A stretch of 64,000 nucleotides of DNA, from assembly GCA_034359265.1 (NCBI GenBank), contig CP136890.1:83663501-83727500 (forward strand). Direction: 5' to 3'. The notes under the pieces were generated by a model that had not been told where the DNA came from, ran no database searches, and saw only the letters and a program-made list of their open reading frames with translations. The translations under genes were made by a program, and so were the position numbers. Positions 44,560 through 54,700 of the stretch are shown here, piece by piece. This DNA comes from Canna indica (lineage: Eukaryota; Streptophyta; Magnoliopsida; Zingiberales; Cannaceae). Within the stretch, counting starts at the first letter, position 1, and each line of letters begins with the position of its first letter.

Positions 44560-46471
44560 AAATGAAGTAGCTGTAAGTCACTTAATGTTCGCTGATGACA
44601 TCATCTTAATCTTTAAAGCAAATTCCAAGATCTTAAACTCTATCAAGTCCATCTTCTCTACCTATGAAAACTTAATTGGTCAGAAAATTAATTTTTCCAA
44701 ATCTAAAATTAATTTTCCAAATCATATTCTTACCTATGTTAAGAATAAAATTTCCTCCCCCCTTAACATGAAAATAGGCAAATTTCCTTTCAAATATTTG
44801 AGAGTTATGATGTCTCCTAGGAGACCCCAGCCTCCACTCATGATCACATTCTTGTCCAAATAGAATTCTAACTCTCTAATTGGAAATTCAGCCTTCTTTC
44901 TCAAGCTGCGAGGCTCACCCTCATAAAATCTATCTTAAATTCAATCCCTACGCACTCCTCTTCTGTTTCTTGGTTAAACAATGATTTTAGTGAGAGAATT
45001 GATAAAGTCATTAGGAATTTCCTTTGGAATCATAATCCTAACAAGAACAGTATCCACCTATTAAATTGGAATACTGTTACTCTCCCTAAAAGCTTAGGTG
45101 ACATTGACATCCAAGATATCTATTCCAAAAGCATCTCCCTTCATGCAAAAAAAAATCCAAGCATATCAAAACAATTCAAATTCTCTTTGGGTTAATATTG
45201 TTCATGCCAAGTATCCCTTAATCTCATGCTCTAACCCTTATCCTCCCAAGAATTCATCTTGGGCCTGGAATCTATTTTGCAAAGCTTTCTCCAAACTTTC
45301 TTTAGGTTTTAAACACATTCTAGGTAATGGTAATAATACTTTCATTCTTAATTACTACTGGACTTTAGATTTGCCCTTAGCTTTAAAGTCTACTTTTATC
45401 AACATTAATCTTCTCTAGCATCTCAGTCATGTAAATCATTTACTTTTTAATCATAAATGGTTCTCTTTCTTGGGCTTATCTCTATGCAGCAAGGTATTGT
45501 GGGAGACCATTTCTAACATTGAGATTTCAGAATATCCCAATGATGAGGACTTTGTTGCTTGGACAGCAAATGAGAATAGTATGACAACCACATCCTCTGC
45601 TTACTTATTTGTTAAAATTGATAACCATCCTTCTATCAGTAATAATCCAAATTGGAATTCTCTTTGGAAACTTTCTGTTGCTCCTAAAGTCAAATTATTT
45701 CTATGGAAATTTTTTCATGGTAGATTACTTACAAAAGCTAGAATGCTTTCTCTCGGTTTAATTGTGGATAACTTATGTTTATTTTGTAATGTTGAAGCTG
45801 AATCCATTTCGCACCTTTTCTGTAATTGTATTTTTGTTTCCGAAATTTGGCTTTCCTTGAGTAATTCTCTCAATTTGGACTTATCTGATAGAAGCTCATG
45901 ACATTCTGGTAGCTGGCTTGGGTCTCATGTAAGTCCGACTTTGAATTCTGAGACGAAAGCTATTGTTGCTAATGCTCTGTGATTCATCTGAATTTTTAGA
46001 AATAATATTTTGCATGGTGAAGGACGGCCTACCGTTCCTATTGCTGTTATGAGGATTCTATCTTATTCAATGAATTATAACTTAGCTCATGTTTCTGAGG
46101 GCAATATTCCCATAATCAACAATGTTATTAAATGGTCTCCCTCTCCTAATGGCTGGTATAAATTAAATTGTGATGGAGCTTTCTTCAATTCTGATGGTGG
46201 TGCCGGCTTTATTGTTAGATATTCTCTAAGTAACTGTACTCTTGCCTCTTCCTCTTACTTTCATTGTTCATCTGTTATTCAATCAGAAGCTACTGCTATT
46301 TTGCTTGCTTTGTCTTGGGCATATTCTCTTAAATTGGATCAGCTTCTCATCGAGACGGATTGCAAGGTTCTGGTCGATACAATTCAAATGAAGTCTCCCC
46401 TCCTTGGAAGCACCGAAACTTGTTTAATCAAATTAATCGCAATTACTTCTCAAATTCAGCAATGTATCATG
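44560..46471 (+). pseudogene. LINE ORF2 remnant, second part (RT C-terminus, zf-RVT, RNase H)
   Basis: Resumes with SHLMFADDIILIFKANSKIL (catalytic FADD). Then SLWKLSVAPKVKLFLWKFFH and LCLFCNVEAESISHLFCNC (zf-RVT), WYKLNCDGAFFNSDGGAGFI and QSEATAILLALSWAY (RNase H). Several stops. The tail after the hAT-like insertion continues at 47268-47415 (EAVRWAANSARSYKLS). Confidence 0.9.
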
Positions 46472-47259
46472 CATGGATTAAAATCTCGGTTTTGGTACCG
46501 ATTTCGGTACCTGGCCGAAACCGGTACGGTCCGGTACGAAAAACACCATACCAGGTTTTTTTTAGGAGTTAGATATAACTCTAATAATACATAATTGATG
46601 AATAAATAATTAAAATTAATATTCAAATATCAAATACATGAATACAATATTTAAAAGCTATTTGGTACTGTATTAGGATTTTTCACAGATACAAGAGAAT
46701 TATATTAGAATTAATATAGGGCGACACATGGTATTCATCATCTTAGTTGATGTTGCACTACGTCTTATGTTGCGTAGGAGTTAGATATAACTCTAATAAT
46801 ACATAAGCGGGACCGCCGAAGACTCTGCTTAGCGTAACATAAGACGTAGTGCAACATCAACTAAGATTATGAATACCATGTGTCGTCCTATATTAATTCT
46901 AATGTAATTCTCTTGTATCTGTGAAAAATTCTAATACAGTACCAAATAACTTTTAAATATTGTATTCATGTATTTGACATTTGAATATTAATTTTAAGCA
47001 TTTATTCATCAATTATGTATTATTAGAGTTATATCTAAATTTTTTTTTTATTAAAAAAAACCCGATATCACGTCATACCGGGCGGTATGATACATATACC
47101 GCCCTTACCGCGCGGTATATGGCGAAATACAGCCATATACCGCTCGGTATACCATATATATCCGGTATTTTCAAATATCGGGTATATCGAATACCGAAAT
47201 CCCAAAAACCGATAAATACCGGGCTTACTGTACCGTTTCGGCCGATTTTTTAAACCATG
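46472..47259. mobile_element. GGTAC-rich hAT-like element in the LINE
   Basis: Ends CATGGATTAAAATCTCGG and CCGATTTTTTAAACCATG are inverted. Exact 8-bp target duplication GTATCATG at 46464-46471 and 47260-47267. GGTACCG / ATACCGCGCGGTA words fill both sides. A foldback element (46569-47038) occupies the centre. Confidence 0.88.
46569..47038. mobile_element. Foldback MITE with long near-perfect hairpin
   Basis: The left arm starts TTAGATATAACTCTAATAAT and the right arm is its complement, ending ATTATTAGAGTTATATCTAA. The arms are about 200 bases each with few mismatches (for example GTTGATGTTGCACTACGTCT pairs with AGACGTAGTGCAACATCAAC). The spacer of about 70 bases contains another copy of the terminal sequence (46779-46806). 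Confidence 0.85.
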
Positions 47260-47451
47260 GTATCATGTATATATGTTATTAGAACTGTAAATGAAGCTGT
47301 CCGCTGGGCAGCAAACTCCGCTAGGAGTTATAAATTGTCCGCTGTTTGGACTACTATACGGCCTCCAGAGTTGGATTGTATACTGTGTAAAGATGTTGAG
47401 CATCTACATATTTAGTTAATTTTTTTTTTCTTTTGGTAAAAAAAGAAGAAG

Positions 47452-49787
47452 CTATTTCAACCTCGTAACTAAACATTACAATATAAATATAAATTTATTT
47501 ATTAATAGATCAAAAAAATAAAGATTAGTCTTACAATAATTAAATTTAAATTAAATAATAATACTAGAGTAAGCACATGCAGCACAAATAATATAATCGA
47601 AAAATAAAAAGAATCATAGTTTTTAAAAATTATAATTTTGATAAAGGTTTATTAATGAAAGTAAAAAAAAGAAATATTTTAAAAAAATAAGTGTCCAACT
47701 TGTTATGTATCACATGATTATATTATTAATATCACTATAATATCTTAAATGAAAGCAAAGGATAAAGACTCAAACTAAATAAATCATTTATTAAAAAACT
47801 TGAATATCCAATTAATATAAAGGCATAATACTTTCTTCACATGTAGTAAATAATAGAGAAATAAATATGTTATATCCACATTTTTTTTCCTATTTTATAA
47901 ATTTGAGTATTGCTAATTTTTTTAAAATTTTAAGGGTTGTTTTGGATTTATTATATTTGAGGGGTTTTATGTAAAAAGATGTAACTTATCATCATACGAC
48001 GCTCACGTCTTTTTGGGATTGTTGATTTCGAAAAGAGGATGTGCATAACGTGCGAAGGCGGAGTGCTTGCTAGTTGAAAGGGAACGTTTCTTGTTCTTAG
48101 GTAGGATTTTTTCATACCATTTTTCTTCAACTCAGTAATGTATGGTAACCAGTAAATTTGACAGGATTTATTATGTTTGGTATTCGAGATCAGATTTTGT
48201 TTGATTTTTTAATGTTTTCGGAGTTTTCTAGTAGATTTTATATTTTTGAAGTTTTTTCGACGATCCATACTTTTTTTAGAATTTTTCGACAAATTGTTCA
48301 AAAAGAAAAGATAGGGCTGACGAAGGTTTCGACGAACTACTCGACCAAACAATACTTTCCAGCCATGTGTGGAATATTATATATATATATATATATAATA
48401 TAAAATTATTTATTTAGATCAACTATATTCAATTAAGATTTAAAATTTTTAATATAAAATGCAAAATTTAGAAACAAAACAAAAACTTTAATGAAAATTT
48501 TAGAATTTAAACTAAATTAAGAAAATTTCAAATATTTAAATAATAATATAGTCAAATGATATTAGTATAATTCGAAGTAGTTAATTTTCCATAAAATACA
48601 TATATCAACTTAAAAAAAAAAGATTTTAACCAAATTAAAAAAAACTAATAATAAATATGTGTCCAAAGTAACTATGGACCAAAAAAACCACCAAAATAAA
48701 AAATTAAGTTAAAATTTTAATAGAAATTATAGATAGTAAATAATAATAATAATAAACTTAGGAAATAAAATTTAAGTAGAAAGTAAAAAAAGAAATAAAT
48801 GATATTTAATATATAACGTGAAAAAGTGTATATTTATACAATATATATTTATATATTTTATATAATGAAAAATGTTTATTAAAAATGTGTGAAAAATTAG
48901 AATGATGAAATCATGAATTTTTTTGTAACGAAAGTTTATAAAAATTTGAATTAATATTAAATTTGATTAGATTAAAATTAAATCTAATTTAGGTAGATCT
49001 ATATTATTGAACTTAAAATTTTATAATATATTAATTTATGATTTCCTTTAATTCAAGGTTTTGGATATTTATTGGAAAATGTATAATTTGAAAAAAATCA
49101 CGAAAAAAAATAAGAAATAGAACAGATTTTAAGAAAACATAAATATTGGTTTTTTTTATTTGTTATGCAAAGCTAAAGAAAAAGAAAAAAAATTCAAAAA
49201 TTAAATCAAATTTGAGAATATCGTTTGGAAAATTTGAATGTTTAAAATGTAATAAGTTGCAACAAATTATAAAAATTCATATTTTAATAGGTAGTAAATA
49301 AAAGATAATAATATTATTAAATATTTACTAAAAATAATATAATTAATATTATTAAAATTAAGAATATAAAAATTTGAAATCAAAATTTTGATATAAAAAT
49401 AAAATTAGATTAAAATTATATAAAAAAGAAAAAAAAAGTTAAAAACTGAAACAAAAAAATACTATAAACAATATAATTAATACTACTAAAATTAAGAATA
49501 AAGAAAAGTTTGAAGTCAAAATTTTAATATAAAAATAAAATTAGATTAAAAATATATAAAAAAGAAAAAGAAATAGTTAAAAACAAAAACAAAAATTTTT
49601 TAAAAAAGAAAGAAATGGAAAAAGGCAGCCGTACAAATGTCAAAAAAATAAATCAAAATGGCAGCGCTGAGAGCTGCTCTGAGCGCTGCTTTGATTTTTT
49701 TTAAAAAAATGATAATTAAGGGAAAAAAAGAAGGAGGCTGCCGTGCAAGATCCGCCCTCCTCACTCCTAATATTACTATATAGTAGA
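47452..49787 (-). mobile_element. Helitron-like AT-rich element 2 (3' end not found)
   Basis: On the minus strand it starts TCTACTATATAGTAATATTA after host A, as element 1 does. It shares the GGCAGCGCTGAGAG / CTGAGCGCTGC words near that end, and AT-rich segments resembling element 1 (for example ACAATAATTAAATTTAAATT). No CTRR end with hairpin was identified, so it may be truncated. Same orientation as element 1. Confidence 0.55.
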
Positions 49788-50063
49788 TTTTTTAATTTTT
49801 CTTTTCGAATAAAACAAGTAGAAATTTTATACGAAGGAATAATATTAATACAAAAATTAAGGGTAAATTATACGGAGCCATTTTCAACTATAGGTCATGT
49901 ATGTAAGACCTACTTAAACTATCAAATGTGCACAGAAGCAATAAGTGGACTTTGAACTAGTAATTATTTTTTCTCTTGTTCAGGTTATAGTATCTTATTT
50001 GAGTTCTAGATTTAGGCCTCTTATATTTGGTTAAATAATCACTATATTTGAAACTAGTGAATG

Positions 50064-50255
50064 TAGAGGTGGAAATGAGCCGGACCCGCATGTGCCCATG
50101 GGTTGAGTTGGGCTCACCCCTTGGGCATGTGGACCGTGCCGAGCCCGGCACGCGAGCCAAGCCCGGCACGCGAGCCAAGCCCGGCCAGGCTCGGCCGGGC
50201 TTAGCCTGGTTTGCACCTAGGTTTAGCCTAGTATTCTGTGCCGAGCATGAGTAGT
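50064..50255. mobile_element. Fragment of a hAT-like GC-rich element, copy B only
   Basis: Starts TAGAGGTGGAAATGAGCCGG, followed by GCCCGGCACGCGAGCCAAG repeats and GGCTCGGCCGGGCTTAGCC. The usual CCACCCCTA end is missing. It replaces sequence seen in copy A at about 21210-21370. Confidence 0.6.
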
Positions 50256-50360
50256 GGGTACTTTACTTAACAATATTATATATATGTATATAAATATTCT
50301 TAGACCTTGATGTGGTGATTAGTTCACTACAAATAAAGCTAAAGAAAGGTGGTTCAAGTC

Positions 50361-50588
50361 TCACCGTTGGCCTTTTACCATCTCCAACTTTGCAATAAAC
50401 ATAGAAACTTGTTCCTTTTCTGATTTGTTATTAGGAGTTTTCCATAACAACAAGAATTCAGGACTGATGATGATTGAACTTGAAATGCCAACAAATTGAT
50501 GTGTTCCAAGAGCATGTATAACAGTAATATCTAATGAAAGCTCGTCAAACACAAAGATCGCTCCGTTATGAAGTGTGTTCAACTTCAA
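50361..50588 (-). pseudogene. Unrecognised ORF fragment, copy B of 21303-21581
   Basis: The first 51 residues are the same as in copy A, then the frame changes after WKTP because of a 2-base difference. Product unknown. Preservation is explained by recent duplication and is not evidence of coding. Confidence 0.3.
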
Positions 50589-50804
50589 ATTCAGATATTT
50601 AATGAGGTGGGCCAGAATTCTGAAAAGAACAACTTCTCGTTAAGGTCAAACATATTATCGCCATTGACCATCACAACATACAACTATATATATATATATA
50701 TATATATATGGATTTTTCGAGGCCTCCGGGTCAAACACTTGGTAAGTGTTTGAATCAACTAGCATTATTTATTTTGAAACACTTGGTAAGTGTTATATTA
50801 TTTA

Positions 50805-51062
50805 GGGTAAATTACACACTGACCTCCCCTGAAGTTTAGTGAAATTATATCGACCCCCCTCTATTTGTCCAGGTTACAATCATCTCTCTTGACTAATCTT
50901 TGAGTAATTTTTTTAGGAGAAATTTGTGTAATCTTATTTCGTAATAGGGGAAATTTGTGTAATCTTTTACAAAACTCAGGAGAACTATAAGATAAAATTA
51001 TAAATAGAGAGGATGTCAGTGTAATTTCACTAAATCTCAGGGGAGGTCAGTGTAATTTACCC
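50805..51062. mobile_element. MULE-type MITE (copy B)
   Basis: Same element and target site as 21782-22070: GGGTAAATTACAC at the left, GTAATTTACCC at the right, TATTATTTA on both sides (50796-50804, 51063-51071). About 30 bases shorter in the middle than copy A. Confidence 0.9.
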
Positions 51063-51675
51063 TATTATTTATGGTTCTATTTGGTGAGTGTTGAAAGTAT
51101 TACTTCATTTAATTTGAATAAACTATCATCATTTTACTAACTGCTGTTTATTATTATCACAAAAATAATCAATAGTTATTCCAACACAAACAGCTAATAT
51201 TTACTTTCAACAATTCAACTATTAGTTCAAACAGTTCGTCAAATACTTCGTATAAAAAAATCATTGTCTAATGCATGTCGGAAGAATACATTGCACCAGA
51301 ACTAGTCACCAATCTGGGGGTGAGTATAAGTATGTACCGTGAAATATTGACTTAAAAACGAGGAAAATAATTGTAATGTAACTTTAAATATCTATCGAGT
51401 TACAGTTAAGAATACACCTTTAAAACCAGAAGTCTATATCTTTCCTAAGTAAAATCATGATTAAAAAATACAAATGAATGTAACCCAGTAAATTTGCAAA
51501 ACAATGCCACCAGAAAAGGCAAAATTTCTTAAAAAATACAAAAAGGGATCATATCCGCCGCATCAAAGCGATCTTCCTAAACAATGCGACCGTGAGAAAC
51601 AACAATTTTACTGGCCTGATAGGAGAAAGGTAACTATCACATAACCCCAAATAACGTTGAAGCACCTAAAAATAA

Positions 51676-51747
51676 TCAACCCTTGAAAGATGCAAATACC
51701 ACCACCGGCCCACTTGTGTCCTCCGAAACCAAATGAATTAGAAATGG
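51676..51747 (-). pseudogene. Tandem duplicate of the last KASI-B exon, frameshifted
   Basis: Repeats the 3' exon 94 bases downstream of the intact one (gene sense): ATTTCTAATTCATTTGGTTT, then a net 4-base gain after GGACACAA. This turns HNSVVV into a different frame. An AG acceptor (ATGTAG) is still present. Its downstream flank matches that of the single exon in copy A, so the intact exon at 51770-51837 is the extra one by position. Confidence 0.85.
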
Positions 51748-51769
51748 CTACATAAGGGGGAAAAAATGA

Positions 51770-54700
51770 TCAACCCTTGAAAGGCGCAAACACCACGACC
51801 GAATTGTGTCCTCCGAAACCAAATGAATTGGAAATAGCTGCATAAGGGGAAAAACATGAGAGATAGAGACTCCAATAGCTGCATAAGGGAAAAAAACATG
51901 AGAGAGAGGGAGAGAGAGTGCTACGTACCAACATTAACTTCATGCTGCTGCTTTTGGTTTGCTACAGTGTCAAACTCAACTGATGGTTCTGGATTCTGCA
52001 GTTATAGCATAGAAGTCAAGATGGTTAATCAGCAATATACAAATTATACATAGCAAAAGCTGGTTGTCCCTCCAGATACTACACCTCATGGGTGAAAATC
52101 CACTTGAATAAAAAAATTGGTTATAGTCAATTACTCCAGAATGCTTGTGTAATCTCAATATTCTTGCCCTACAAAGGAATTTCTTTTATGGTCAACTAGG
52201 TCATCAACTCGCTAGAATCAATGTGTATCTTAAAGTAAATAACAAGTAACCCTTAGAGAATCACTATCATTTAGGGCAAAAATCTTAAGTAATTATGTAA
52301 TGATTTATATAACATGAATTTCCCAAAATCGAAGAAAATTCCTAGATTCAGATAAAGAATGTGGAAATTTTTAGATCCACAATGTAATATTCGTAATACT
52401 CATTTTACCCCTTTGCAAAGTCTCTAACGCATTAGAGACTTTCGTCATTTTTCTAAAAAAATATAATTTTAATTTATGAAATATGTTTTTTATGATAAGA
52501 AAAGATGTTAGTGTAAAAATATTTTCAACCAAACTCTCTAATGCATTAGAGATTTTTGCACAAAGTCTATAAAACTAAATTTAAATAAAAAATAATCAAA
52601 TATTTTAGTCCAAAAATATTTTTTAAGATCCCATTACCTCTTTTGTATTATAAAAAAATATTTCATGAATTAAAATTAAATTATTAGAATTATGAAATTA
52701 TTTTAGACTTTAGACGAAAGTCCTTGACGTGTTAGAAACTTTTGCCAAAAGTCTATAAAACTATATTTAAATTAATAAAATATTTTCTATAGACTCTAGC
52801 ACATCATTTATATTATAAATATATATAATGAATTATATTTTATTAAATATATATGAATTATATTATAAATATATATAATGAAATAATTTTTTTAATAATA
52901 AAAGATGTGATATGGTTTAAAAAAGATATTTTGCATCAAAATATTTCACAGATTTTAATTTAAATTTAGTTTTATTGACTTTGTACATAAGTATCTAATG
53001 GATTAGAGAGTTTGGTCAAAAATATTTTTTAAGACTGTAACATCTCTTTTTTATCATAAAAATATATTTCATAAATTAAAATTATATTTTAACAATTATA
53101 TTATTTTAAAAAATCAGCGAAAGTCTCTAATGCATTAGACTTGAGGGGTAAAATGGATATTACGAATATTATGTTCTGGATCTAGTAATTTCCAAACCCT
53201 TTATTTGGGTCTGCGAATTTCCCTCGAAGAAAATCCGATTTTGGAAAATTTCTGTATATATAATATGGCAACCTTCTTGTTTATTTCTCAAATGAAGCAG
53301 AATTCACTTACAAATTGGTTTATAGATGGGTGCAACCATCCTGTAGTCATTGCTTTCACTGTTGCAATAGCCTCTAAACCACCTGCTGCACCAAGGCAAT
53401 GCCCTATCATAGACTGAACATAGGACCATGTCAGAGAAACATAAAGCAACTCCAAGCCATTGGAAAATCAGGAGAAGATTCTTGCCTTTGTTGCATTTAT
53501 CTTCACCCCAGATGGATCCTTGAAAACCTGTTTAATGGCATTCACTTCTGCTAAATCACCCGCAAGGGTAGAAGTTGCATGAGCATTTATGTAGTTAACC
53601 TGGAAACAAAAAGAAATGGAGTCAAGACTCAAAAACAAAGGATCAGAAACATTTTGGAATTTGTAAATCTAGAATTAAAAAAGTTTTACAAGAAAAGAGT
53701 TGCTTCATAATGTCATTAGGATTCTTATCATACATATAATATAACGTCATTAGTTTAAGCATCAAATTCTCTGTGCACACTGCACAGCCAACACTTCAAA
53801 TATCTAATAGATATCTAAACCAAATATCTAATAAATCTTTTTCAAGGAAACTAATAGATTGTCCAATATACAAAATGCTATTTCAAGCATAAATAGAAAA
53901 ACCTGATCTAATAACTTACTAAACTTCCATTCTGACAGTAGCTGCAGTGTTGCATTTACATAACGTGACTTTATAAAATGCTCAAAAATCTTTTCAATGA
54001 TTAAAAAATAGAGACATACACATGCATCACCCAGAACCGACCCAATAACTTGAATATATACATAGGATGAGCACATTACTTGAAAATCTTTCAGCAGATG
54101 TTGCATAGATTGTTTTATTGCTCAGTTAACCAAGAATAAATTAAACGTCTATATTTCTAAGAATGTTAAGTCAAATATCAACAAAGAAAAATTAACTAAC
54201 AACTAGAGGATGTATTAGTACTGGTAGGATGGAATTCTACCTCTTCTGGTGCTACGCCAGCATCTTCAAGACTTTTCTTGATGCAGGATGAGACTCCAAG
54301 TCCATCAGCTCTAGGATCTGTCATATGATAAGCATCACAGTTGACAGCACCTCCAAGGTACTCGGCAATAATTGGAGCATCGCGTTTCATTGCATGGTCA
54401 AGACTCTCCATAACCTTGGTAAGGAGATGACATAATAAGAAACAGTAAACAACAAAGAGTATATTTGACCAATAAATCTGTTTGTCTTGCTAGAGAAGTT
54501 GCATGGGCATTTGCACAATAGAATTCCTAAACAACCAATCCAAAATCCTCAAATGTGTAATTGGGATAGCATAAGATAAAAATCCCATGAATTCAAAGGA
54601 ATATAATGAATTTGAGGTATCTCACTGTTTGCAGACTGCGGTAACTATGCTAACCAAGGTTCGCACTTTGTAATCATAAGAACCAACTGCCTAACATAAC

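Larger units (their letters stand above)
36378..47451 (+). mobile_element. L1-type LINE, dead, with two nested insertions
   Basis: Non-LTR retrotransposon bracketed by a 16-bp target duplication and ending in a degenerate A/T-rich tail (to 47451). It contains ORF1 (DUF4283-like plus CCHC knuckle) and ORF2 (endonuclease, reverse transcriptase, RNase H). It is interrupted by a Pack-MULE (40187-44550) and a hAT-like element (46472-47259). Without them it is about 5.9 kb, a normal length for plant L1. Many stops and frameshifts. Confidence 0.9.

Noticed and set aside
36504..46594. LINE as a potentially active element
   Set aside because: Stops and frameshifts in ORF1 and ORF2 and two large insertions.
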